DNA from: Bog-756 sp052326605
GTDB taxonomy: Bacteria; Actinomycetota; Acidimicrobiia; Acidimicrobiales; RAAP-2
Reading direction: 5' to 3'
Assembly: GCA_052326605.1 (NCBI GenBank)
Contig: JBKQMB010000042.1
Location: forward strand, 1-64,000
Length of the DNA stretch: 64,000 nt
Below the pieces are notes generated by a model, which saw only the letters and a program-made list of their open reading frames with translations, searched no databases and was not told where the DNA came from. Shown one piece after another: positions 24,403 through 32,846 of the stretch. Within the stretch, counting starts at the first letter, position 1. Each line of letters begins with the position of its first letter. Both the position numbers and the translations under genes were made by a program.

Positions 24403-25341
24403 ATGAGTGGATTCCTTGAGGGCAAGGTCGTGGCCATCACCGGTGCCGGCGGCGGCATCGGTCGGGCGGTGGCGCTGGCCGCGGCGGCAGAGGGGGCCAG
24501 GGTGGTGGTTGCCGACATCGGCGTCTCGCTGGCCGGCGGAGACCCCACCAGCGAGGTGGCCGAGGCCCTGGTGGGCGAGATCGAGGCCGGCGGGGGCGAG
24601 GCGGTTGCCGCGGCACACAGCGTGACCACCCTCGAGGGCGGTGAAAAGATCGTCGGCGCCGGCGTGGAGCGCTGGGGCCGGATCGATGGAGTGGTGGCCA
24701 TCGCGGGCATCCTGCGGGAGCGGATGCTCTTCAACATGTCCGAGGACGAGTGGGATGCGGTCATCGAGACCCACCTCAAGGGCCACTTCACCGTCTTCCG
24801 GGCGGCGTCGGCCGTCATGCGCAAGCAGGAGGGTGGCGGATCGCTGGTCGCCTTCACCTCCGGCGCCTTCGCCGGCAGTGTCGCCCAGGCCAACTATGCG
24901 GCGGCCAAGGGGGGCATCGTCTCGCTGGTCCGCTCGGCGGCCGCCGGCCTCGACCGATACGGCATCAGGGCCAACGCCGTCGCCCCGGTGGCCCGCACCC
25001 GCATGTCGGCCAATGTCCCGATGGAGCTGGCGGAGATGGGCGATCCCGAGGACGTGGCGCCGTTGGTCGTCTACCTCCTGTCCGATCAGGCCCGGCACGT
25101 GACCGGGCAGGTCTACACCTCGGTCGGCCCGAAGATCGCCGTGTGGAACCAGCCCCGCGAGGTGCGGGCCGTGTACGCGGACGGTCGGTGGACGCCCGAG
25201 CAGATCGCGGCGCGGCTGGACTCGACCGTGGGGCAGGAGCGCATGCCGCTCCTCGACCAACTCGAGGCGTACCGCAAGGCGGCCGAGACCAAGGCGGCCG
25301 AGACCAAGGCAGCCGAGACCAAGGCGGCGTCCGTATCGTAG
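24403..25341 (+). CDS. Short-chain dehydrogenase (17beta-HSD4-like)
   Basis: A 312-aa SDR. It has the cofactor motif TGAGGGIG near residue 13, a VVVADIG strand, and catalytic Tyr-Lys in ANYAAAK. C-terminal TSGAFAGS gives the active-site Ser. It is longer than typical SDRs and resembles 3-hydroxyacyl-CoA dehydrogenases used in steroid and fatty-acid beta-oxidation, which would fill the step between the crotonase and thiolase. The last residues include three AAETK tandem repeats. The divergent region has a KstR-like operator. The substrate is inferred. Confidence 0.88.
   Translation: MSGFLEGKVVAITGAGGGIGRAVALAAAAEGARVVVADIGVSLAGGDPTSEVAEALVGEIEAGGGEAVAAAHSVTTLEGGEKIVGAGVERWGRIDGVVAIAGILRERMLFNMSEDEWDAVIETHLKGHFTVFRAASAVMRKQEGGGSLVAFTSGAFAGSVAQANYAAAKGGIVSLVRSAAAGLDRYGIRANAVAPVARTRMSANVPMELAEMGDPEDVAPLVVYLLSDQARHVTGQVYTSVGPKIAVWNQPREVRAVYADGRWTPEQIAARLDSTVGQERMPLLDQLEAYRKAAETKAAETKAAETKAASVS
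25276..25338 (+). repeat. In-frame 15-bp tandem repeats in the SDR C-terminus
   Basis: Three copies of AAETK (codons AAG-GCG/GCA-GCC-GAG-ACC type) followed by AASVS close the protein. The unit is 15 bp and nearly identical, so it is prone to slip-strand length change. It probably forms a charged helix outside the fold. Confidence 0.7.
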
Positions 25342-25345
25342 GTGT

Positions 25346-25378
25346 CGCCGGACCGACCGCAGGGCGGCCGGTCCGGCG
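25346..25378. terminator. Inverted repeat between the convergent SDR and VOC genes
   Basis: CGCCGGACCG at 25346-25355 pairs with CGGTCCGGCG at 25369-25378 (10 bp, 13-nt loop). It lies 4 bp after the SDR stop and 7 bp before the VOC gene stop, so it can serve both directions. Confidence 0.5.
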
Positions 25379-25384
25379 CCGACC

Positions 25385-25750
25385 CTAGGAGACTGCGAGC
25401 ACGCAGAACTCGTTACCCTCGGGGTCGGCCAGCACCACCCACCCCTCGTCCCCGGTCTGGCCGACCGATGCCCGGGTGGCCCCGAGCGCTTCGAGGCGCT
25501 CGACCTCGAGCTCCTGATCGTCCGGGCGCAGGTCGAGATGAAGCCGGTTCTTGACGGACTTCGACTCGGGAACAGCGAGGAAGAGCAGTGGCGGGACCGC
25601 CCCGTGGTCCGGGTGCCCGACCGCCGGTTCCACCCGGACGTCGCCGTCGCCGTCGATCCCGTGCTCCCATCCGAGCACCGCCGACCAGAATCGGGCCAGC
25701 GACAATGGCTCCACCGCGTCGATGCTGAGGGTGGCGATCTGTGACGGCAT
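25385..25750 (-). CDS. VOC superfamily (glyoxalase-like) protein
   Basis: A 121-aa glyoxalase/bleomycin-resistance-like protein. It has SLARFWSAVLGWEHGI (paired beta-alpha-beta metal site), PPLLFLAVPESKSVKNRLHLDLRP with the metal His in RLHLDLR, and GWVVLADPEGNEFCVL with the metal Glu. Such proteins serve in dioxygenase, isomerase or resistance roles. The ATG at 25750 is preferred because GGGAG lies 6 nt upstream. No function can be fixed. Confidence 0.85.
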   Translation of the reverse strand: MPSQIATLSIDAVEPLSLARFWSAVLGWEHGIDGDGDVRVEPAVGHPDHGAVPPLLFLAVPESKSVKNRLHLDLRPDDQELEVERLEALGATRASVGQTGDEGWVVLADPEGNEFCVLAVS

Positions 25751-26000
25751 GGGCATCTCCCGATTCGGGTCGACTCGCGGCCAGTCTGCCCCTTTGCGGC
25801 TGTCGTGGGAACCCGTCCGTCCGAACCCACTTTGACATCTCGTGCGCCATCGGTCAGTGCTCGGGCAGTCAGGAATGGCAGATGCCTGACGAGGAGAGAC
25901 AGGCGGGACACCAATCCGGCGGGCCGGTCATGCGCTCTCCGGAAGGGCAGGTGACCCGGCGCGCACTTCCCGCTCCCGCAGCGCTGCCGCTCCCCTCGGC

Positions 26001-26909
26001 GTGGGACTCACTGTCATCCTCACCGGATGCAGCACCGCCGGCACGACGCCATCGACCACTCCTAATCCGGCTTCCACCAGCACCTACAGCCTGATCCCGG
26101 AACCACAGGCCGGGTATCAGCCCATCTACGGCTTCATCTCGTCAGCCAAGAAGACCGCCGATATGACCATGTATGCGTTGTCCGATCCCCAGGCCGATGC
26201 CACCCTCGTTGCCGATGCGGAGAGAGGGGTGGCGGTGCGAGTCCTGCTCAACAGCGACTCTGCAGGTGGAGGTGGCGCAGCGGTCAACCAAGCGGCCTGT
26301 CACGATCTGAACTCGAACGGGATCACGGTCACGTTCGATGCTGACTTCAACGACACGAGTCCTCCGCCCACCCGGGGCGTGGTGCCCGTAGGCTCGGAAT
26401 CGATCTGGTCCCCGGGAGAACGGGCAGGATTGGTCAACCTCACAGGTGCTGCTCGTCCCGACTCCACGCTGTACACCGAGAACGAGCAGCTGGACAGCAC
26501 GCCTGTCGAGCAGGCTCTCGTGGCCGATGCCGCGAAGGGGGTCACCGTCGACGTGGTGATGACGCACTCATCTTCCTATGTCAATGGGTTCGATACCCTG
26601 ATTGCTGGTGGCGTACATGTGCACTTGTACTACAGCCAGACTCCGCTCTACATCCAAGCCAAGGCCCTCTCGGTCAACGAAGAGACGGTGTACGTGGGGA
26701 GCATAAACTACGTGACGTCCAGCACGAACGACGATCGCAACATGGGGATCATCACCACCGACCCGACCGTGGTCCGGGGCATCACGACAACGACGGCGAG
26801 CGATTCCGCCGGCGCCACCCCCTGCAATCCCAGTAGCTCCGGCTCCGGTTCGCTTTCCACGACGACGACCCCTGCTTCCAGCACCCCGGCTCCGACCTCG
26901 AGCGGTTGA
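26001..26909 (+). CDS. Phospholipase D-like lipoprotein with broken HKD motifs
   Basis: A 302-aa exported protein. A lipobox LTGC (Cys10) lies at the very N-terminus, followed by a Thr/Ser linker. The body matches PLD-like lipoproteins. The second HKD motif is degenerate: LYIQAKALSVNEE has Gln for His and Asn for Asp. The whole first HKD region (H-K...D, RDF) appears deleted between SNGITV and TFDADFND. A better signal peptide start (ATG 25930, RSPEGQVTRRAL) is in another frame, suggesting a 5' frameshift. It is probably catalytically dead or a pseudogene. Confidence 0.62.
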   Translation: MGLTVILTGCSTAGTTPSTTPNPASTSTYSLIPEPQAGYQPIYGFISSAKKTADMTMYALSDPQADATLVADAERGVAVRVLLNSDSAGGGGAAVNQAACHDLNSNGITVTFDADFNDTSPPPTRGVVPVGSESIWSPGERAGLVNLTGAARPDSTLYTENEQLDSTPVEQALVADAAKGVTVDVVMTHSSSYVNGFDTLIAGGVHVHLYYSQTPLYIQAKALSVNEETVYVGSINYVTSSTNDDRNMGIITTDPTVVRGITTTTASDSAGATPCNPSSSGSGSLSTTTTPASSTPAPTSSG

Positions 26910-27193
26910 ACCGGACGCCAGGTGGCTGAACTGCTCCCCTGCCCGGGTCAGGGGCTGCTCGGCGCTCTCCTCGTCCAGGGTGCCGTCGCCGGGAGTGCGG
27001 CGCTTCGCCCGCGCTTGTCCGTACGGTTGACGGAAGGCGAGCAGTCGGTCGGGGCGAGGGTTGGAATACCTTCGGCCCCTCCTTCATCAGGACGGGCCAG
27101 TTCGACAACCATCGCCACGCCTCGTTGCCGAACCCGACTCGGCCTGAGCCGGAGGCGGAGGACCCGGTCCCGGTCCCGGTCCAGCAAGGTACG
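26910..27193. other. Intergenic, no gene seen
   Basis: This lies between the convergent PLD-like and Lgt-like genes. The many overlapping open frames are GC-rich shadows. No clear terminator was found. Confidence 0.35.
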
Positions 27194-28246
27194 TCAGCCC
27201 TCGTCAGGTGTCCCCTGGGTGGCAACGCCCGACCCGATGGGGGCCGGCGCGTCCGTGTCGCCGACCGAAGCGGCTCCGCCCCCTGGGTCCTGGTTCGCGT
27301 CGCCGTGCTCGTCCGCGTGGGCCGCACCACTGGTCAGGTCGGTCCGGCCGTCGCCTCCCACGCCTCCCACGCCTCCCACGCCTCCCTCGCCTCGCCTCCA
27401 GCGTCGGAGCGGTCCGATCCGGGAGATAAGCAGAAGCGTCCCTGCGACTGCCAGCAGGATGCCTGCGCCCTGGACCAGCAATGAACCGAGGTGCCCGTCC
27501 TCGCCGAGCCAGAGATGTTCGTCGAAGAAGCGTTCGATGCCCCACAGCACCATGCCCACGCCGATGACGATGCCTGCAGGCGGCAGGACCCGGGCGGGGG
27601 GAGTGGTGGCCGGTGACGCATCCCCGACCTCCTCGACCGATGCGGCGGCAACCGCAGCCGGCACCGGCGAGATGGAACGCAGCCATCGTTCGACCAGAAG
27701 CAGGATGCCGAAGATGGTGAAGTCCTCGATGGACTGGAAGATCGGCACCGGGAGCCGTTTGCCCACCTGTCCTGCGTAGTACATGCCGAACCACTGGTTG
27801 GTCGGGTGCCCACCTCCGGCCACCATGAGCTGGGGGCCGAGCAGGCGGCCGATACCCCAGCAGGCCATGAGCACCGGGGCCATCAGGTCGGCGAAGCGCA
27901 TGCTCGGGAGTTGAGGGCACCGTCGTCTCGAGCTGACGATGGCGACCGGCACGGCGAAGAGGAGACCGCCGAACGACGAGAGCCCTCCCTGCCAGATGGC
28001 GAAGACCTGCGCCGGATGGTGCGAGTAGAAGGAGAAATTGGAGACCACGTGGAGGGCTCGGGCTCCGACGATCGCCGCCACGACAACCCAGAGGAACATG
28101 CCGGTCACCCACTGCCACGGATACCCGGCGTTGCGCACTCTGCGCTCGGTGTACCGCAGGCCGAACCAGAAGGTCAGGGCCAACCCGATCCCGTAGGTGT
28201 GCACCTCGAGGAACCAGATGTGGAACGCGACGGGGATCGGTCTCAT
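27194..28246 (-). CDS. Lgt-like (prolipoprotein diacylglyceryl transferase family) membrane protein
   Basis: A 350-aa membrane protein. The Lgt-like opening is RPIPVAFHIWFLEVHTYGIGLALTFWFGL, and IWQGGLSSFGGLL aligns with the Lgt HGGL region (His to Gln). The GIGRLLGPQLMVAGGGHPTNQWFGMYYAG part replaces the canonical GRIGNF. About seven hydrophobic segments are present, then a Gly-rich tail of GGVGGVGG encoded by 9-bp tandem repeats near 27352-27388. Altered catalytic residues suggest a divergent or paralogous transferase. ATG 28246 is chosen from the family start. Confidence 0.72.
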   Translation of the reverse strand: MRPIPVAFHIWFLEVHTYGIGLALTFWFGLRYTERRVRNAGYPWQWVTGMFLWVVVAAIVGARALHVVSNFSFYSHHPAQVFAIWQGGLSSFGGLLFAVPVAIVSSRRRCPQLPSMRFADLMAPVLMACWGIGRLLGPQLMVAGGGHPTNQWFGMYYAGQVGKRLPVPIFQSIEDFTIFGILLLVERWLRSISPVPAAVAAASVEEVGDASPATTPPARVLPPAGIVIGVGMVLWGIERFFDEHLWLGEDGHLGSLLVQGAGILLAVAGTLLLISRIGPLRRWRRGEGGVGGVGGVGGDGRTDLTSGAAHADEHGDANQDPGGGAASVGDTDAPAPIGSGVATQGTPDEG

Positions 28247-28435
28247 GGGGAAGTGGGTCTCATGGTCAACGGGCGCCGGATCAGAGACGCAATCGACGCC
28301 CTCCCAGTATGCCCCAGGTCCCCGGTAGGGTGACACCGGGCAGACCGGCCGACCGACCCGGCCGGTCAGGCGCCCCGATCACAACCAGCTGCAGGTCGCC
28401 GTGCGGTAGCGCACGAGCCAGGACAAGGGGGAGCA

Positions 28436-29233
28436 ATGGGATCGCTATCTGGCAAGGTCGCCGTCGTCACCGGTGGCGGATCAGGGATCGGGCTGGCCAC
28501 GGCCACCCGCCTGGCCGAGGCCGGGGCGTCAGTGGCCGTCGTCGACCTCGACGGTTCGTCGGCCGAGCGCGTGGCCGGTGAGCTCGGAGGCCTGGCCCTG
28601 CAGGCCGACGTCGGTCGATCCGACGACTGGCCGGGCATCGTGGAGGCGGTCGTCACCCGCTTCGGCGGCATCGACCTCGCGCACCTCAATGCGGGGGTGA
28701 CGACGGGAGAAGCGGATATCACCAAGGTCACCGACGACATCTACCGGCGAGCAGTGGGTGTCAATGTCGACGGCGTCGTGTTCGGCGTCCGGGCGTTGGT
28801 CCCCGCACTGTCGGCGCGCGGGGGCGGTGCCATCGTCGCCACCGCATCACTGGCCGGCCTGATCGGCTTCTCACCCGATCCCATCTACTGCTTGACCAAG
28901 CATGCCGTCGTCGGTCTCGTGCGGTCGCTCGGGCCCCAGTTGGCTGAGCACCACATCACCATCAACGCGGTGTGCCCGAGCATCGTGGACACCCCGTTGA
29001 TCGACGAAATGCGGGAGGTACTGGAGGGAAGCGGGTTCCCCCTGATCGACGTGGCCACGGTGTCAGAGGCGGTCTTCGACCGCCTCGTGGGCGAGGAGAC
29101 GGGTGAGGCGATGGTGATCCAGGCCGGCCGGGAGGCCCTGCCGTTCCGCTTCGCCCGACCGCCCGGTCCTCGGGCCGGCGGCACGGTGGGTCAGATGCCA
29201 CCCGAGGAGTTCGCCGCCCACGATCAGGGATGA
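28436..29233 (+). CDS. Short-chain dehydrogenase/reductase
   Basis: A 265-aa classical SDR. TGGGSGIG binds NAD(P), the NAG motif is in HLNAGVTTG, Ser is in ATASLAGL, and the catalytic dyad is YCLTK. GGGGGAG lies just upstream of ATG. Substrate unknown. It lies alone between the Lgt-like gene (divergent) and the peptidoglycan endopeptidase gene (convergent). Confidence 0.9.
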   Translation: MGSLSGKVAVVTGGGSGIGLATATRLAEAGASVAVVDLDGSSAERVAGELGGLALQADVGRSDDWPGIVEAVVTRFGGIDLAHLNAGVTTGEADITKVTDDIYRRAVGVNVDGVVFGVRALVPALSARGGGAIVATASLAGLIGFSPDPIYCLTKHAVVGLVRSLGPQLAEHHITINAVCPSIVDTPLIDEMREVLEGSGFPLIDVATVSEAVFDRLVGEETGEAMVIQAGREALPFRFARPPGPRAGGTVGQMPPEEFAAHDQG

Positions 29234-29364
29234 CCGCCGCCCGGTGCTGCGGGCGACACCTGGCGGGCCGACGGCGGCCCGCCGCAGCAGGTGTGGTCGA
29301 GGCCGCGGTGTTTCCGGTGGACGGTGACGGGCAGTTGCTCCCGCGTCGAGCCGAACTGCTCGAA

Positions 29365-30624
29365 CTAGCCGACCCGACCGACGCCGACGAAGCCACCGTC
29401 GGTCCGGACACCGGTGATATGCACCGTGGCGCCCGTGTACGGCGCCTCGATCATCGAGCCGCCCCCGACGTACATGGCCACGTGCTCCGACCCTCCGGGG
29501 CCGTAGAAGAGCAGGTCGCCGGGCTCGATGTCGGCCAACGGAATGTGGGTGGTGTCGTCGTACTGCCCCCCCGAGTAGTGGGGGAGGCTGATCCCCACCT
29601 GGGCGTAGGCCCACTCGACCAGGCCGGAGCAGTCGAAGCCGGCCGGGGTGGAGCCACCCCACACGTAGGGCACGCCGATCATGGTCTCGGCAGCCTGTAC
29701 GGCACCGGCGGCACCGGCGGCCAGAGGCGGCGGAGGCGCGGAGGGTACCGAGGGGGCCGAGACGCCGCCGCTCGATGAGCCTCCGCCACTGCCGCCGCTC
29801 GTGGTGGCGTTGGTGATGGTGCGGTTGGCGGCGGCATGGGCAGCAGAGGCGGTGGCGGCCTGGGCCTGTGCGGCCTGGGCGGCGGCGACCTTGGCATTGA
29901 ATGCGGCGGTGGCGGCGGCCTGGGCGGCGGCGGCCTGGGCGGCCTGCTGCTGCGCGACCAGTGCCTGGATGTTGGCGTTGACGCTGTTGAGAGTGCCCTG
30001 GTATTGGCTGGCCAGAGCGGAGGCCTGGTTCTCTGCGCTGGACAGGGTGTCGAGCGCAGAGGTCTGCTGTGCCTGTTGCTGTTCAAGGGAGCTCTGCGCC
30101 GCCTGAAGCTGTGCCTGTGCCGTGTGGAGGTGATCGACGGTGGTCGTCACGTTGCCGGTGGCGATCGCCGAGTACTCCGAGCGGACGCCACTGGTGTTGA
30201 CGTTCGATGTGAACATCTGGGTCACCTGGCTGCTGGTGCCACTGTTGGTGTAGTCGCTGATGGCCTGTACCCGCAGCTGGGCCTGGTCCTTGGCCACCGT
30301 GGCCTGGTCCGCGGCCATCTGGCTCTGGCTGGCGGCGATCTGGTCCTTCAACTGCGAGAGCTGATAGTCGGCCGAAGTGACCTGTCCGGTCAGCGCCTGC
30401 CGTTGGGCGTCGATGGACTGGATCTTGGCCGTGATGGCCGCAGCCTGCGCCTTGGCGTCGGAGATCTGATCGGCAGAGGCCGGCACCGAGGTGCAAATCA
30501 CCGCCGAGGCCGCACCCAAAGCGGAGGCCATCGCGAGCAACGCAACTACCCGTCTACGCGGCTTGCTTCGTGCGGTTTGGCAGGCACCTGGCTCGGACGT
30601 CGAGTACTGCTCGGCGTGAGTCAT
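29365..30624 (-). CDS. NlpC/P60 peptidoglycan endopeptidase (RipA-like)
   Basis: A 419-aa exported cell-wall hydrolase. A basic N-terminus (ARSKPRRRVVALLAM) and Ala-rich signal peptide ending PASA are followed by about 230 residues of coiled coil (QISDAKAQAAAITAKIQSIDAQ and later Ala/Gln runs), a Gly/Ser/Pro linker and a C-terminal NlpC/P60 domain. The domain has YVWGGSTPAGFDCSGLVEW (nucleophile Cys) and HVAMYVGGG (His). It should cleave within peptidoglycan stem peptides, as RipA does for daughter-cell separation. The coiled coil is usually an autoinhibitory or partner-binding segment. Confidence 0.92.
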   Translation of the reverse strand: MTHAEQYSTSEPGACQTARSKPRRRVVALLAMASALGAASAVICTSVPASADQISDAKAQAAAITAKIQSIDAQRQALTGQVTSADYQLSQLKDQIAASQSQMAADQATVAKDQAQLRVQAISDYTNSGTSSQVTQMFTSNVNTSGVRSEYSAIATGNVTTTVDHLHTAQAQLQAAQSSLEQQQAQQTSALDTLSSAENQASALASQYQGTLNSVNANIQALVAQQQAAQAAAAQAAATAAFNAKVAAAQAAQAQAATASAAHAAANRTITNATTSGGSGGGSSSGGVSAPSVPSAPPPPLAAGAAGAVQAAETMIGVPYVWGGSTPAGFDCSGLVEWAYAQVGISLPHYSGGQYDDTTHIPLADIEPGDLLFYGPGGSEHVAMYVGGGSMIEAPYTGATVHITGVRTDGGFVGVGRVG

Positions 30625-30816
30625 ATGTGCATAGGTTCTACTCCAATCAGCGGGCCACCACAAGGACGCCCCCCCCTCGTGTGGCGCTGACCTGGACATT
30701 CACTGCCAAAGAATCGCCCCGGCACCCCGCCCCATCGACTGTTCCGGGTAGCGTCGCCGACTGCCGGTTCGATCGTCGGAGCATGAGTCGACACGGGCGG
30801 GGTAGGGTCGATGCCC

Positions 30817-31509
30817 ATGGGTGAAATCATCGAATTTCCGAGCAATGGAAGCAGTGGCCACGGCTATATCGCAACCCCTGTTGACGGGGCGAATTCGACC
30901 TCGGGGATCATCGTCCTGCAGGAGTGGTGGGGTCTGGTGGACCAGATCAAGCGCACCTGTGATCGGTTCGCCGACGCCGGCTTCTCTGCCCTGGCCCCCG
31001 ACCTGTATCACGGCACCACCGTGCCGCTGACCGAGCCGGACGAGGCGGCCAAGGAGATGATGGCCCTCAAGATGGATTCGGCGGCGAAGGACCTGAGCGG
31101 TGCGGTGGACGAGTTGATCCGCCGCACCGGAAGATCACAGGTGGGCGTGATCGGATTCTGCATGGGAGGCGGCCTGGCACTGGTGCTGGCCACCCAGCGT
31201 CCCGGCGCGGTCAAGGCGGTGGTGCCGGCCTACGGCGTGATCCCCTGGGCGGACGCCCGCCCCGACTACTCGCGGCTGGACGCGGCGGTGCTGGGCCACG
31301 CTGCCGAGCAGGACGACTTCTTCACACCCGATGCGGCGCGTGCGCTGGAGGCGGAGCTGCGCGGCCTCGGCAAGGATGTCGAATTCCACCACTACCCGGG
31401 GGTGGGCCACGCCTTCTTCAATGACGAACGGCCCGAGGCCTACGACCATGACTCCGCCGAGCTCCTCTGGGACCGTACCGTCGCCTTCTTCCGTGAGCGG
31501 CTGAACTGA
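30817..31509 (+). CDS. Dienelactone hydrolase family protein
   Basis: A 230-aa alpha/beta hydrolase. IIVLQEWWGLVDQIKRTCDRFADAGFSALAPDLYHG opens the family, the Cys nucleophile sits in GFCMGGG, and the HHYPGVGHAFFNDERPE block supplies His. Dienelactone hydrolases open lactones in chlorocatechol pathways; many paralogs have other ester substrates. TAGGGT at 30803-30808 lies 8 nt before ATG 30817, which argues for that start over an in-frame ATG at 30811. It leads the following metalloprotein gene by 6 bp. Confidence 0.9.
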   Translation: MGEIIEFPSNGSSGHGYIATPVDGANSTSGIIVLQEWWGLVDQIKRTCDRFADAGFSALAPDLYHGTTVPLTEPDEAAKEMMALKMDSAAKDLSGAVDELIRRTGRSQVGVIGFCMGGGLALVLATQRPGAVKAVVPAYGVIPWADARPDYSRLDAAVLGHAAEQDDFFTPDAARALEAELRGLGKDVEFHHYPGVGHAFFNDERPEAYDHDSAELLWDRTVAFFRERLN

Positions 31510-31515
31510 GCCGGA

Positions 31516-32790
31516 GTGGCCGCGCCCGGTCTCGTCGATGAGTACCTGACCCTCGGCCTCCGGCTGGGTCGCCACATCGACGGGCTGGTGGACGCGTACT
31601 ACGGCCCGCCCGATCGGGCCGGCGTGGTCGCCGCCGAGCCGGTGACGGCACCGGGGCGCCTGGTGGCCGAGGCCAAGGGTCTGATTGCCGCCATCGACGC
31701 AGGGGGGGAGCTCGACCGGTCGACCGTCGGCATCGGAGCCGTCGACGGTGCCGGCGCCCCGTCCGTCCGCCGGCACTGGCTGCGGGCGCAGGTCGTCGGG
31801 CTGTTGACCACGGCACGGCGACTCTCCGGGGAGTCGATCGGCTACGCCGACGAGGTGGAGGCCTGCTACGGGGTGCGCCCGACCCGGGTGGACGAGGAGG
31901 TCTTCTCGGATGCGCACCGCAGGCTCGACGGGGTGCTACCCGGCTCCGGTCCGCTCGCCGAGCGGCTGGTGGCGTGGCGGGAGTCGCACGCCGTGCCGGT
32001 GGACCGCCTGGGCGCGGCCATCGATTCGCTGGCGCAGGACCTCCGCGAGCGGACGAAGCGCCTGTTCGGCCTGCCCGAGGGGGAGCACGTCGAGTTCGAG
32101 CTGGTCACGGGTCAGCCCTGGTCCGGGTTCAACTACTACCTGGGCGACCTGCAGAGCCGGGTGGCGGTCAACACCGACCTCCCGGTCCTGTCGACCGGGC
32201 TGGCCCACCTGGTGGCCCATGAGTCGTACCCCGGGCACCACACTGAGCACGCCCGCAAGGAGGTCGGACTGGTCCGACGCCGGAGTTGGTGGGAGGAGTC
32301 CATCTTCCTGGTGGGCACCCCTCAGTGCCTGCTCGCCGAGGGCCTGGCCGATCTGGGCCTGGAGGTCGTGATGGGCCGACGGCCCGAGGCGGTGGTGGCC
32401 TCCCACCTGGCACCGCTCGGCATCCGCTACGACAGTGAGGTCGTCGCCGCGGTGTCCGAAGCCGGCGAGGCCCTGGGCGCCGTCCGACAGAACGCGGCCT
32501 TTCGCCTCCACGAGGACGGCGCCGACAGCGAGACCGTGACCGGCGAAGTGGCCCGATGGAGCCTGCTCTCGCCCGATCGGGCGGCCAAGGCGGTCGAGTT
32601 CCTGACCCATCCGACGTGGCGGGCCTACCTCACCTGCTACGTGGAAGGCCTGCCGCTGTGCCGGTCGTTCGTCCACGGCGACCCGGCACGGTTCGAGCGG
32701 CTCCTCTCGGAGCAGCTGACCCCCGACGTGCTCCAGGACCAGATCGCGGCCGACCGGGCCCACTCCGTCACTCCGGCCCAACCGGTCTGA
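31516..32790 (+). CDS. DUF885-like putative metalloprotein/peptidase
   Basis: A 424-aa protein that lacks a signal. LVAHESYPGHHTEH contains an HE-x-x-x-x-HH zinc-type signature, reminiscent of DUF885-type carboxypeptidases, with a second acidic residue in AEGLADLGLE. The N-terminal half is helical (GLRLGRHIDGLVDAYYGPP). It begins with GTG 6 bp after the hydrolase stop, so it is in an operon. Metallopeptidase activity is inferred from the motif. Substrate unknown. Confidence 0.75.
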   Translation: MAAPGLVDEYLTLGLRLGRHIDGLVDAYYGPPDRAGVVAAEPVTAPGRLVAEAKGLIAAIDAGGELDRSTVGIGAVDGAGAPSVRRHWLRAQVVGLLTTARRLSGESIGYADEVEACYGVRPTRVDEEVFSDAHRRLDGVLPGSGPLAERLVAWRESHAVPVDRLGAAIDSLAQDLRERTKRLFGLPEGEHVEFELVTGQPWSGFNYYLGDLQSRVAVNTDLPVLSTGLAHLVAHESYPGHHTEHARKEVGLVRRRSWWEESIFLVGTPQCLLAEGLADLGLEVVMGRRPEAVVASHLAPLGIRYDSEVVAAVSEAGEALGAVRQNAAFRLHEDGADSETVTGEVARWSLLSPDRAAKAVEFLTHPTWRAYLTCYVEGLPLCRSFVHGDPARFERLLSEQLTPDVLQDQIAADRAHSVTPAQPV

Positions 32791-32846
32791 CCGGACCCGC
32801 CGGCCTGCATTTTGGCCTGCCCCCGATTGGGCCGTACCATCGCGGT

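Noticed and set aside
27352..27388. 9-bp tandem repeat as a possible CRISPR or mobile trace
   Set aside because: The repeats encode the GGV/GVG tail of the Lgt-like protein and are too short and spacer-free for a CRISPR array.
26922..27779. Plus-strand 285-aa open frame opposite the Lgt-like gene
   Set aside because: Composition is Arg/Ser/Pro-rich with no motif. The minus-strand frame carries the recognisable Lgt-like protein.
30625..30810. ydaO-type c-di-AMP riboswitch upstream of the NlpC/P60 gene
   Set aside because: Actinobacterial cell-wall hydrolase genes often have this riboswitch, but I could not find its conserved blocks in the upstream sequence, which is only about 190 bp.
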